From positions 2,604,001 through 2,668,000 of the forward strand of contig NZ_LT985188.1 in the NCBI RefSeq assembly GCF_900289045.1: a stretch of DNA of 64,000 nt. The letters are read 5' to 3'. Position 1 is the stretch's first letter. Each line of letters begins with the position of its first letter. The notes beneath the pieces were generated by a model. That model was not told the DNA's origin. It searched no databases and saw only the letters and a program-made list of their open reading frames with translations. A program made the position numbers and the translations under genes. Source of the stretch: Micropruina glycogenica (GTDB taxonomy: Bacteria > Actinomycetota > Actinomycetes > Propionibacteriales > Propionibacteriaceae). Of the stretch, positions 16,398-24,740 are shown piece after piece.

Positions 16398-17795
16398 ATG
16401 GCGCTCACCCTGGCCTACGTGGCCCGCTCAGAGGTCGGCCTGGTGCGAAAGAACAATCAGGATTCGGCCTACGCCTCGCCCACCATGCTGATGGTGGCCG
16501 ACGGCATGGGCGGCGCGGCGGCCGGCGACCTGGCCTCGGCGGTGGCGATCAACGAACTGCGCCAGACCGACGCCGACCTCGCCGGCAAAGACATGCTCGA
16601 GGTGGCGAAGGGCGCCATCGCCCGGGCCAACGACCACATTCGCGACCTGGTGTCGCTCGACCCGTCCCTGGACGGCATGGGCACCACCGTCTGCGGCCTG
16701 CTGTTCGATGGCGAACGGCTGGCGGTGGCCAACATCGGCGACTCGCGTGCCTACCGGCTGCGCGACGGCCAGTTCGAACGCATCACCCGCGACCACTCGT
16801 GGGTGCAGACCCTGGTCGACGACGGACGCATCACCGAGGCCGAGGCGCTCGTGCACCCGCACCGCTCGCTGATCCTGAAGGTGCTCAACGGCCAGCCCAC
16901 GCACACCCCCGACCTCGAGATGGCCGACGTGCAGGCCGGCGACCGCTACCTGATCTGTTCGGACGGCCTGTGCGGCATGGTCACCGACGCCGCGATCGGC
17001 GAGGTGATCGGCGGCGACGACCCCGAGCAGGTGGTCGACAGCCTGGTCAAGATCGCCTACGCCGAGGGCGGCCTCGACAACATCACGATCATTCTGGCCG
17101 ACGTGGTCGACGACGGCCCGGCCGGCGAAACCATGGTGCTCGGTGCCGCCGCCGAGATCGACCTCGACGTCGCCGCCGACGACATCGACGACACCCGGCA
17201 GATCCCCACCGGCCCACGGCCCGACCCGGGCGCCCGTGAGAAGGCCGAACTGGCCCGCTACCAGCCCACCACCAAGGGCCGCGGCGGTGCTTGGGTGAAG
17301 GTGATTCTGGGCATCGTGCTGCCTGTGCTGGTGATCGGCGGCGGGCTGTTCGGCTGGTACGGCTACGTGCAGACCAAGTACTACGTGGGCGCCAACGACG
17401 ATCTGGTGACGGTGTTTCGCGGCCTGCCCGACACCGTGCTGGGGGTGCGGCTGAGCACGCCCATCGAGGTGCACAACACCAAGGTGAGCGACCTGCCGCT
17501 GTTCTACCAAGACAAGGTGCGCTCGGCGATCGTGGTGCCCGACCTGCAGGCCGCGGCCACCACCACCGAAGAGCTGCGGGTGCTGGCTCAGCGGTGCATC
17601 GCCCAGCGCGAGGCCAGGGCTACCGCCACCGCGGCGCCCACCCCGTCCGATTCGGCCAGCCCGTCACCCTCGACGAGCGCGACCGCCACGGGCAAGGCCG
17701 GCCCCACCCCGTCAACCAGCCCTTCGCCCACGGTCAGCCCCACCCCGTCCGTAACGCCCAGCGCCGACACCCCCCAGGCGCCCGAGGACTGTTGA
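16398..17795 (+). CDS. pstP: PP2C-type Ser/Thr protein phosphatase PstP
   Basis: This 465-residue protein has a PP2C catalytic domain at residues 1-240. Metal-binding motifs are visible: RKNNQDS, MVADGMGG, the GTT region, SDGL and DNITIIL. A juxtamembrane linker, one transmembrane helix near 300-322, an extracellular region of about 80 residues and a Ser/Thr/Pro-rich tail follow. It dephosphorylates PknB and its targets. The linker holds two Thr-x-x-aliphatic motifs (ETMVL, DTRQI) that fit FHA binding if phosphorylated. It is two bases from fhaB and two from rodA, within one operon. Confidence 0.95.
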   Translation: MALTLAYVARSEVGLVRKNNQDSAYASPTMLMVADGMGGAAAGDLASAVAINELRQTDADLAGKDMLEVAKGAIARANDHIRDLVSLDPSLDGMGTTVCGLLFDGERLAVANIGDSRAYRLRDGQFERITRDHSWVQTLVDDGRITEAEALVHPHRSLILKVLNGQPTHTPDLEMADVQAGDRYLICSDGLCGMVTDAAIGEVIGGDDPEQVVDSLVKIAYAEGGLDNITIILADVVDDGPAGETMVLGAAAEIDLDVAADDIDDTRQIPTGPRPDPGAREKAELARYQPTTKGRGGAWVKVILGIVLPVLVIGGGLFGWYGYVQTKYYVGANDDLVTVFRGLPDTVLGVRLSTPIEVHNTKVSDLPLFYQDKVRSAIVVPDLQAAATTTEELRVLAQRCIAQREARATATAAPTPSDSASPSPSTSATATGKAGPTPSTSPSPTVSPTPSVTPSADTPQAPEDC

Positions 17796-17797
17796 CC

Positions 17798-19405
17798 ATG
17801 GGCGAGGTCGTCGTCTTCCGCAAGCGGCGCGGGGTCGAACTGGTGATGCTCATACTCGCTATGGGCCTGGGCGTCGGCGCCTTCGTGCTGACCAACCTGA
17901 ACCTCTACGAGGCCCTGCCCGACCGGTGGTGGTGGGGCGTGGGCGCGTACGTCGCGATCGGGCTGGCCGCCCACCTGGTGATTCGCTGGCGCACCCCGTA
18001 CGCCGACCCCCTGCTGTTTCCGCTGGTGTACCTGCTGAACGGCCTGGGCCTGGCCATGATCTACCGGCTCGATCAGGCCTCGAGCCCGGTGATGCACTCG
18101 GCCGAGCTGCAACTCACCTGGACGGCTATCGCGGTTGCGGTTTTCGTGCTGGTGCTGGTGCTGTTGCGCGACCACGCGGTGCTGCAACGGTTCCCCTACC
18201 TCACGTTTCTGGCCGGCATGATCGTGCTGCTGATGCCGCTGCTGCCCGTGATCGGTTTCGAGAACCACGGCGCCCGCATCTGGATCAAGATCGGCCCCTA
18301 CAGCTTTCAGCCCGCAGAACTGGCCAAGATCGTGTTGACGGTCGCGTTCGCGTCGTACCTGGTCGAGAAGAAGGACGTGCTCGCGCTGGCCGGGGCGCGC
18401 TTCGCCGGCATCGACCTGCCCCGAGCGCGTGACCTCGGGCCGATCATCATCATGTGGCTCACCAGCCTGGCGGTGTTGATCTACCAGAAGGACCTGGGCA
18501 CGTCGCTGCTGTTCTTCGGGTTGTTCGTGATGATGCTCTACGTGGCCACCGAGCGGCCGAGTTGGCCGATTCTGGGCACCCTGCTGTTCGGCATCGGCGC
18601 CTTTCTGGGCTGGCGATTCTACGGCCACGTGCAGACCCGGGTGAACGCGTGGCTCGACCCCTTCAGCGACTGGGACCAGAACTACCAGATCATTCAGGGC
18701 CAGTTCGGTATGGCGTGGGGCGGACTGTTCGGCACCGGCTGGGGCCTGGGCCGGCCCAACCTGACCCCGCTGGCGAAGAACGACTTCATCGCCGCCGCGC
18801 TGGGCGAAGAGATCGGGGTGGCGGGGTTGATGGCCATCATCGTGCTGTACGGGGTGATCGCCATGCGCGGCCTGCGCGCCGCCCTGACCGCCCGCGACCC
18901 GTTCAGCAAGCTGCTGGCCGCCGGTCTGTCTTTCGTGTTCGCGCTGCAGGTGCTCGCCATCATCGGCGGCGTCACCCGGCTGCTGCCGCTCACCGGCCTG
19001 ACGACTCCGTTCGTCAGTCAGGGCGGCTCGTCGCTGGTGGCCAACTACGCCATGATGGCGCTGCTCATCGTCGTCACCCACCGGGTGCGCATGCCGCAGG
19101 CCCAGACCAATGAGCCGCTGCAGTCGCTCGCCCACGACACCACGCAGGTGATCGCCGTGCCCTCGCGTCCGGACGCCGCCGCGACCGACCCGCGTACGGC
19201 GCTAACCCCGTCCCAGTCTCCCAGCAGCGCGGACGAGCCCACGCAGGCAGTGCCGGTCGGTGCCGACCCGTCCGGCACCGGCGACGAGCTCACCCAGGCC
19301 CTGCCCACCGGCTCACCCGACGCCGAACCCACCCAGGCGATCCCGTCGGGCACCGCCCAGACGTGGAATCCCGACGACACCAACCCGCAGGGGAGGCTGC
19401 CGTGA
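17798..19405 (+). CDS. rodA: RodA/FtsW SEDS peptidoglycan polymerase with a Thr-rich tail
   Basis: This 535-residue SEDS-family glycosyltransferase polymerises lipid II for cell-wall growth with its partner PbpA. About 12 transmembrane segments fill residues 17-430. Family signatures include HGARIWIKIGPYSFQPAELAK, the QKDLGTSLLFF loop and a C-terminal PFVSQGGSS. The last 95 residues are cytoplasmic, Pro/Thr-rich and hold four TQ-x-(I/V/L)-P motifs. The frame is open upstream through pstP, but the ATG at 17798 matches the family start and follows the pstP stop by two bases. pbpA overlaps the stop (GTGA). Confidence 0.95.
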   Translation: MGEVVVFRKRRGVELVMLILAMGLGVGAFVLTNLNLYEALPDRWWWGVGAYVAIGLAAHLVIRWRTPYADPLLFPLVYLLNGLGLAMIYRLDQASSPVMHSAELQLTWTAIAVAVFVLVLVLLRDHAVLQRFPYLTFLAGMIVLLMPLLPVIGFENHGARIWIKIGPYSFQPAELAKIVLTVAFASYLVEKKDVLALAGARFAGIDLPRARDLGPIIIMWLTSLAVLIYQKDLGTSLLFFGLFVMMLYVATERPSWPILGTLLFGIGAFLGWRFYGHVQTRVNAWLDPFSDWDQNYQIIQGQFGMAWGGLFGTGWGLGRPNLTPLAKNDFIAAALGEEIGVAGLMAIIVLYGVIAMRGLRAALTARDPFSKLLAAGLSFVFALQVLAIIGGVTRLLPLTGLTTPFVSQGGSSLVANYAMMALLIVVTHRVRMPQAQTNEPLQSLAHDTTQVIAVPSRPDAAATDPRTALTPSQSPSSADEPTQAVPVGADPSGTGDELTQALPTGSPDAEPTQAIPSGTAQTWNPDDTNPQGRLP

Positions 19406-20817
19406 ACCGTCCGATCCGCCGGGTCGCCCTGGTGGCGATGCTGATGACCATGGCGCTGCTGATCAATGTGTGCGTCAGTTATCTGGCGCGCCAGGATTCG
19501 CTGAACGCCAACCCGCAGAACCGCCGGGTGACCGACGCCGCCTTCGCGCAAGACCGCGGCGCGATTCTGGTGGGCAACACCGCGATCGCCGAGACCGTGG
19601 CCAGCAAAGACCAGTACAAGTTTCAGCGGCGCTACCCCCAGGGCGAGCTGTACGCGTCGGTGACCGGCTTCTTCAGCTACAACTACGGCAGCTCAGAGCT
19701 CGAGCGCAGCTACACCTCGCAGTTGTCGGGAAGCGACGACTCGCAGTTCGTCAACCGGCTGATCGACCTGGCCACCGGCGCCAAGCCGCGCGGCGCCAGT
19801 GTGCAGACCACGCTCAACGCCAAGGCGCAGAAGGCCGCCTCGGACGCGCTGGGCTCGCTGAAAGGTGCGGTGGTGGCGCTCGACCCCAGCACGGGTGCGA
19901 TTCTTGCGCTGGTCACCTCGCCGACCTTCGACCCCAACGATCTGGCCACCCACAAGCTGTCGGACGCCACGGCTGCCTGGAAAGACCTCAACGGTGACAA
20001 GGCCAAGCCGATGTCGAACCGCGCGGTGCGCGAGATCTTTCCCCCGGGTTCGACCTTCAAGCTGGTCGTGTCGGCCGCCGCGCTCGATGCCGGCTACGAG
20101 CCCGACAGCGTGCTCAACACCTCCTCGTACAAGCTGCCCGGCACCAACACCACCATCAGCACCACCTGTGGCGACAGCCAGACGCTGAAGCGGGCGCTCG
20201 AACTGAGCTGCAACTCGGCCTTCGCCCGGCTGGGCGTCAAGCTGGGTTCGGACGCCCTGCGCGAGCAGGCCGAGAAGTTCGGCTTCGGCGTCAAGCCGCT
20301 CTCAGACATTCCGTCGGTGGCCAGCAAGTTCCCCGACGAGATCGACGAGCCGCAGACCGGCCTGGCCGCGATCGGTGGTTTCGAGGTGGCCGCCACGCCG
20401 CTGCAGATGGCCATGGTGGCGGCCGGCATTCGCAACGACGGCATCGTGATGCAGCCCTACCTGGTCGATTCGGTGCGCTCGGCCGATCTGCAACTGCTCA
20501 GCCAGACCCGTCCGTCGCAGCTCAGCCTGGCCACCAGTTCGGCCAATGCGGCCAAGCTACGCCAGATGATGGTCGGCGTGGTCGAGAGCGGCACCGGCTG
20601 GCGGGCGAAGATCTCGGGGGTCACGGTGGGTGGCAAGACCGGCACCGCGAACTCCGACAACGTGCGCACCCCCTACGCCTGGTTCACCGCCTGGGCAGAC
20701 GACCCCGACGTGGCGGTGTGCGTGTTCGTGCAGGACGCCGAGATGGAGGCCACCGACGTGGCCGGCGGACGGGTGGCGGCACCCATCGCCAAGGCCGTGA
20801 TCGAGGCCCTGCGATGA
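19402..20817 (+). CDS. pbpA: Class B penicillin-binding protein PbpA (transpeptidase)
   Basis: This 471-residue protein has a short cytoplasmic N-terminus, one membrane anchor (residues 7-27) and a periplasmic transpeptidase domain. Catalytic motifs are SxxK in PPGSTFK (Ser near 217), SxN as LSCNSAF near 270 and KTGTAN near 411. It cross-links peptidoglycan made by RodA. The GTG start at 19402 overlaps the rodA stop and is preceded by GGGGAGG. At under 500 residues it is a mycobacterial PbpA-type protein without a long N-terminal pedestal. Confidence 0.95.
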   Translation: MNRPIRRVALVAMLMTMALLINVCVSYLARQDSLNANPQNRRVTDAAFAQDRGAILVGNTAIAETVASKDQYKFQRRYPQGELYASVTGFFSYNYGSSELERSYTSQLSGSDDSQFVNRLIDLATGAKPRGASVQTTLNAKAQKAASDALGSLKGAVVALDPSTGAILALVTSPTFDPNDLATHKLSDATAAWKDLNGDKAKPMSNRAVREIFPPGSTFKLVVSAAALDAGYEPDSVLNTSSYKLPGTNTTISTTCGDSQTLKRALELSCNSAFARLGVKLGSDALREQAEKFGFGVKPLSDIPSVASKFPDEIDEPQTGLAAIGGFEVAATPLQMAMVAAGIRNDGIVMQPYLVDSVRSADLQLLSQTRPSQLSLATSSANAAKLRQMMVGVVESGTGWRAKISGVTVGGKTGTANSDNVRTPYAWFTAWADDPDVAVCVFVQDAEMEATDVAGGRVAAPIAKAVIEALR

Positions 20818-20875
20818 CCGCGACTGGTGCCGGTCGGCCACAATGGACCCCGACCGACGAGAAGAGGACGCACTG

Positions 20876-22642
20876 ATGGCCGACGAACCGAGGGTGCTCG
20901 GGGGGCGCTACGAACTGGGCAGCCCGCTGGGCCGTGGCGGCATGGCCGAGGTGCGCCGCGCCCGCGATACCCGGCTGGGCCGGCAGGTGGCGGTCAAGCT
21001 GCTGCGCGTCGACCTGGCCGGCGACCCCATCTTTCAGGCCCGGTTCCGGCGCGAGGCGCAGGCCTCGGCGGGGCTGAACCACCCCAACATCGTCGCCGTC
21101 TACGACACCGGCGAAGAGAAGGACGAGGCGTCGGGCGTCTCGATTCCCTACATCGTGATGGAGCTGGTCGAAGGGCACACGCTGCGCGAACTGCTGCGCG
21201 ACGGCCGCAAGATTCTGCCCGACCGGGCGCTGGAGTTCACCGCCGGGGTGCTGGACGCCCTGGCCTATTCGCACCGGGCCGGCATCGTGCACCGCGACAT
21301 CAAACCCGCCAACGTGATGCTCACCAGCAGCGGCCGGGTGAAGGTGATGGACTTCGGCATCGCCCGTGCCGTGGCCGACACCTCGGCCACCATGACGCAG
21401 ACCGCGGCCGTGATCGGCACCGCGCAGTACCTGTCGCCCGAGCAGGCTCGCGGCGAGACCGTCGACTCGCGCAGCGACATCTATTCCGCGGGCTGCCTGC
21501 TGTACGAACTGCTGGTCGGCCAGCCGCCGTTCCGTGGCGATTCGCCGGTGTCGGTGGCCTACCAGCACGTGCGCGAACAACCCGTGCCGCCGAGCGAGCT
21601 CGACCCGCTGGTGACGGCGAGCATGGACGCCATCGTGCTCAAGGCGTTGGCCAAGAGCCCCGCCGACCGTTACCAGACGGCGTCCGAGATGCGTGACGAC
21701 ATCAACCGGCTGCTGAACGGGCACGCGGTGAAGGCGGTGGCGCCCACGGTTCCCCTGGCGGTGCCGGTGGGTGCTGGCGAGGCCACCCGGGTGCTGCCCA
21801 CCGCAGACCTCGACGCGTCGCCGACCAGCGCGGGTACGGCGTCCGACACCCAGACGATTCCGCAGCGGGCCGTCGAAGAGCCGCGGCGCAAGGGCGCGTG
21901 GATCTGGGGTGTCGTGGCGTTTCTGCTGGTGCTGGGCATCGGCTACGGCGCGTTCTTGTTCTTCAACCCCGACGCCCGCACCGAGACGGTCGCCGTGCCT
22001 GCGGTCACCGACCAGCGCAGCGAGGCCGCCCAGCAGACGCTGCTCGAGAACAAGTTGCAGGTGGTGGTGAAAGAGGTGGTGGGCGCCGATGACGACACCG
22101 TCGGACGGGTGATCGGTCAGGATCCGCCGGCCGGGGTCAAGGTGCCGGTGAACTCGACGGTGACCATTCAGGTGAACGTCGGGCCCAAGAAGGCCACGAT
22201 TCCCAACGATCTGGTCGGCAAATCACTCACCGACGCCACCAAGGCGCTGAAGGATCTCGACTTCTCGAACGTGAAAACCAAGGTCGACACCACCAGCACG
22301 GCGAAGGCGAACACGGTGTTGAGCGTCGACCCGTCCGGTGGTGCGACGGTCGCCCTCGACACCCCGATCACCATCACCTACGCCCCGGGTACCGGCACGG
22401 TGCCGAACTTCTTCGGCCTCGACAAGGCTGCCGCACAGGCGCAGGCCGACCGCATGGGCTTCTCGGTGACGTTCAGCGAAGAAGAGAGCTCGGCGCAGCC
22501 CGAGGGTTTCGTGTTCTCGCAAGACCCTGCGGTGGGCACCGAGATCAAGCGCAGCCAGAAGATCAAGCTGGTGCTGGCCAAGGCGCCCGCCTCGCCGTCA
22601 CCCAGCGCGTCGGCGTCGCCCAGCCCGAGCGAGACGGGTTAA
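20876..22642 (+). CDS. pknB: PASTA-domain Ser/Thr protein kinase PknB
   Basis: This 588-residue kinase has a Hanks-type domain at residues 9-270, with GRGGMAEV, the lysine of VAVKLL, HRDIKPAN (catalytic Asp near 140) and DFGIARA. The activation loop TQTAAVIGTAQYL has Thr sites. A linker, a transmembrane helix (about 342-362) and three extracellular PASTA domains (about 372-575) that bind muropeptides or lipid II follow. The linker has two Thr-x-x-aliphatic motifs (ATRVL, DTQTI). The ATG at 20876 after GAAGAGGAC is preferred to an upstream ATG in the same frame. No second kinase such as PknA is present here. Confidence 0.95.
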   Translation: MADEPRVLGGRYELGSPLGRGGMAEVRRARDTRLGRQVAVKLLRVDLAGDPIFQARFRREAQASAGLNHPNIVAVYDTGEEKDEASGVSIPYIVMELVEGHTLRELLRDGRKILPDRALEFTAGVLDALAYSHRAGIVHRDIKPANVMLTSSGRVKVMDFGIARAVADTSATMTQTAAVIGTAQYLSPEQARGETVDSRSDIYSAGCLLYELLVGQPPFRGDSPVSVAYQHVREQPVPPSELDPLVTASMDAIVLKALAKSPADRYQTASEMRDDINRLLNGHAVKAVAPTVPLAVPVGAGEATRVLPTADLDASPTSAGTASDTQTIPQRAVEEPRRKGAWIWGVVAFLLVLGIGYGAFLFFNPDARTETVAVPAVTDQRSEAAQQTLLENKLQVVVKEVVGADDDTVGRVIGQDPPAGVKVPVNSTVTIQVNVGPKKATIPNDLVGKSLTDATKALKDLDFSNVKTKVDTTSTAKANTVLSVDPSGGATVALDTPITITYAPGTGTVPNFFGLDKAAAQAQADRMGFSVTFSEEESSAQPEGFVFSQDPAVGTEIKRSQKIKLVLAKAPASPSPSASASPSPSETG

Positions 22643-23271
22643 CGCACCGCCATCAGGGGCGTGAGCCCCACCGCGCGCGCCGGGGCGTCCGGGTCGCCGC
22701 AGACGGCCAGCCAGTTGGCGAGCATCTGGTAGCCGCCCTCGGTGAGCACCGACTCGGGGTGAAACTGCACCGACTCCACGGGCAGCGACCGGTGCCGCAC
22801 GGCCATGATCACGCCCGATTCGGTTTGGGCGGTCACCTCGAGGTCGGCGGGAACCGTGGCCGGGTCGAGCGCCAGCGAGTGGTAGCGCGTGGTGGTGATC
22901 GGGCTGGGCAGGCCGGCGAACACGCCGGTGCCGTCATGGAACACCGCCGACGTCTTGCCGTGCAGCAGTTCGGGCGCTCGGTTCACCACGCCCCCGTAGG
23001 CCACCGCGATCGACTGCAGCCCCAGGCAGACCCCGAAGATCGGCACCCGGCCGCCGTGGCTCTTCACCACGTCGATGCACACCCCCGCCGACTCGGGTGT
23101 GCCCGGGCCGGGTGAGATCAGCACCCCGTCGTAGGCCTCCGCCCAATCGGCGTCGGCGAACCGGGGGTCGTCGTTGCGCCAGACGTCCACCTCGGCACCC
23201 AGTTGCGCCAGGTACTGCACCAGGTTGTAGACGAACGAGTCGTAGTTGTCGATCACCAGAATGCGGGCCAT
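22639..23271 (-). CDS. trpG: Glutamine amidotransferase, anthranilate/aminodeoxychorismate synthase component II
   Basis: This 210-residue class I glutamine amidotransferase releases ammonia from glutamine for a chorismate-using partner. Visible motifs are NYDSFVYNL at the start, ISPGPGTP, the nucleophile Cys in FGVCLGLQ (near residue 82) and the C-terminal HPES with catalytic His and Glu. In actinobacteria this gene follows pknB and is usually annotated trpG, but a pabA role in folate synthesis is equally possible. The partner component I is not in the window. It converges on pknB and overlaps its stop by four bases. Confidence 0.9.
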   Translation of the reverse strand: MARILVIDNYDSFVYNLVQYLAQLGAEVDVWRNDDPRFADADWAEAYDGVLISPGPGTPESAGVCIDVVKSHGGRVPIFGVCLGLQSIAVAYGGVVNRAPELLHGKTSAVFHDGTGVFAGLPSPITTTRYHSLALDPATVPADLEVTAQTESGVIMAVRHRSLPVESVQFHPESVLTEGGYQMLANWLAVCGDPDAPARAVGLTPLMAVR

Positions 23272-23419
23272 GCGTCACATTGTCGCGCACCCGTTCACAT
23301 CAATCACCTCGCCGCTTCTGGTGGGACCTGACAGCGCAAACCGCCCGAGATCCCGCCGGTGAGGCTGACCCGGGGCGGGACAGGGCGAACCCCACTATGC
23401 GCAACTGAACGCAAGCAAG

Positions 23420-23444
23420 GGATCCCGGCCTTCGCCGGAATGAC
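23420..23444. repeat. 26-bp-family palindromic repeat
   Basis: The palindrome GGATCCCGGCC...GGAATGAC lies between trpG and the DUF881 gene. It matches the copies in narJ and nifJ. The rest of 23272-23466 shows no gene. Confidence 0.75.
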
Positions 23445-23466
23445 CGATGGCGGATGATGGGATGAG

Positions 23467-24228
23467 TCAGCCGATCCGCCTGGCCTCGATGTCGAGGCTG
23501 CCGCGGTAGGCGGGCAGGGTCACCTCCGCCTCGCGGCGCTGGCTGAAGCCCAGGCCGTAGGCGTCCACGTACTGCCGGTAGATCGTCACCGCCGCCGAGT
23601 CGGCCAGTGCCTGCTCGAGCCGGGCCTGGTCGCCGATCGCCACGATCTCGTACGGCGGCGCGTACGGCACGCCGTGCAGCACCACCGAGTTGCCGACGCA
23701 CTTCACGCCGGTGCGCGAAGTGACCCGCTGGCTTTGAATGGTCATGGCCTCTGCGCCGCCGGTCCACAGCGCGTTCACCACGGCCTGAATGTCTTGCTGA
23801 TGCACCACCAGCAACTCGGGGCTCACGCCGGCCGGACGCACCCCCGCCGGTGCGTCGTCGAGCGTCACCACGACGGCCGGGCCACGCACCGGCGTCTGGC
23901 CGGCGATCACCGCCGCATCGGTCATGGTCTGCTCCGAAATGCTGCCGGCGTCGGTCTTGGCCAGGCCGTCGACGTCCTTGCGCAACTCGGCCACCTTCTG
24001 GGCCAGTTCGGCGTTGCGCTTCGACTCGGCGGCCACCAGGCCGGCCAGGTCGGTGTTGCGGTTGGGCCTCAGGTCGGCGCCGCCGGCGTTGATGGCGCTG
24101 GTGGCGATCATGAAGCCGGCGAACAGGCACACCGCGATGCTGAGCAGCCGTCGTCCGACCCTGACGTCGGACGAGCGTGAGGCGGCACGACGCAGGCGCG
24201 CCCAGGCCCGCACCCACCGTCGCTTCAC
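23467..24228 (-). CDS. DUF881 family protein
   Basis: This 253-residue protein has one membrane anchor near residues 22-45 (RRLLSIAVCLFAGFMIATSAI). A coiled-coil segment (LAGLVAAESKRNAELAQKVAELRKDVDG) and an extracellular DUF881 domain follow. DUF881 genes often sit beside crgA and pknB in actinobacteria, and the family is thought to be tied to cell division; its biochemical role is unknown. The frame is open far upstream but would overlap crgA. The GTG at 24226-24228 leaves 40 bp between the divergent starts and matches the usual short basic N-terminus. Confidence 0.85.
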   Translation of the reverse strand: MKRRWVRAWARLRRAASRSSDVRVGRRLLSIAVCLFAGFMIATSAINAGGADLRPNRNTDLAGLVAAESKRNAELAQKVAELRKDVDGLAKTDAGSISEQTMTDAAVIAGQTPVRGPAVVVTLDDAPAGVRPAGVSPELLVVHQQDIQAVVNALWTGGAEAMTIQSQRVTSRTGVKCVGNSVVLHGVPYAPPYEIVAIGDQARLEQALADSAAVTIYRQYVDAYGLGFSQRREAEVTLPAYRGSLDIEARRIG

Positions 24229-24268
24229 ACCGACGAGTGTAGGCAGCCAGCCCGGTAGAGTATGGCTC

Positions 24269-24559
24269 ATGCCCGAGTCCAAAGCGCGCAAGCAGGCCGT
24301 CGACAAGAAGAAGCAGGCCACCGCCACCGCGGCCGCCGAGAAGCGCGCCGACCGCAAGCGGCACGTCGCCGCGCCGGGCAGCCGACGCTGGGTTCCGCCG
24401 ACGTTCATCACCGTCGGCCTGCTGGGCGTGATGTGGCTGGTGGTCTACTACATCGCCGGGCACCTGATTCCGTTCATGAGCGACCTGGGCGGCTGGAACG
24501 TGTTGATCGGCATGGGCTGCATGGCCGCCGCGTTCGCCATCGCCACGCTCTGGAAGTAG
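24269..24559 (+). CDS. crgA: Cell division protein CrgA
   Basis: This 96-residue protein has a basic N-terminal tail (PESKARKQAVDKKK) and two transmembrane helices at about residues 46-68 and 73-93, joined by a short polar loop. CrgA interacts with FtsZ, FtsQ, FtsI and other septal proteins in mycobacteria and Streptomyces and helps recruit peptidoglycan synthases. The length, helix arrangement and position next to the pknB locus are diagnostic. It is divergent from the DUF881 gene. A stem-loop follows the stop. Confidence 0.95.
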   Translation: MPESKARKQAVDKKKQATATAAAEKRADRKRHVAAPGSRRWVPPTFITVGLLGVMWLVVYYIAGHLIPFMSDLGGWNVLIGMGCMAAAFAIATLWK

Positions 24560-24588
24560 CTCTCGAGCAAACCCGAGCAACAATGCGC

Positions 24589-24620
24589 AGGATCGTGGGC
24601 CGATGTTGGGCCACGATCCT
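24589..24620 (+). terminator. Stem-loop after crgA
   Basis: AGGATCGTGG (24589-24598) and CCACGATCCT (24611-24620) form a perfect 10-bp stem with a 12-nt loop 30 bp after the crgA stop. A T-richer stretch follows. It is a likely transcription terminator. Confidence 0.65.
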
Positions 24621-24740
24621 TCACTTTGTTCTCGACCGGGTGACCACAGCAGCTGCCTTCGGTGAGACTCCACCCAACTAGCTCGCCGACACTCCCCCCG
24701 TCGAACCGAACCTGTCGGGCGCGGCACCTACGGTGTTCTC

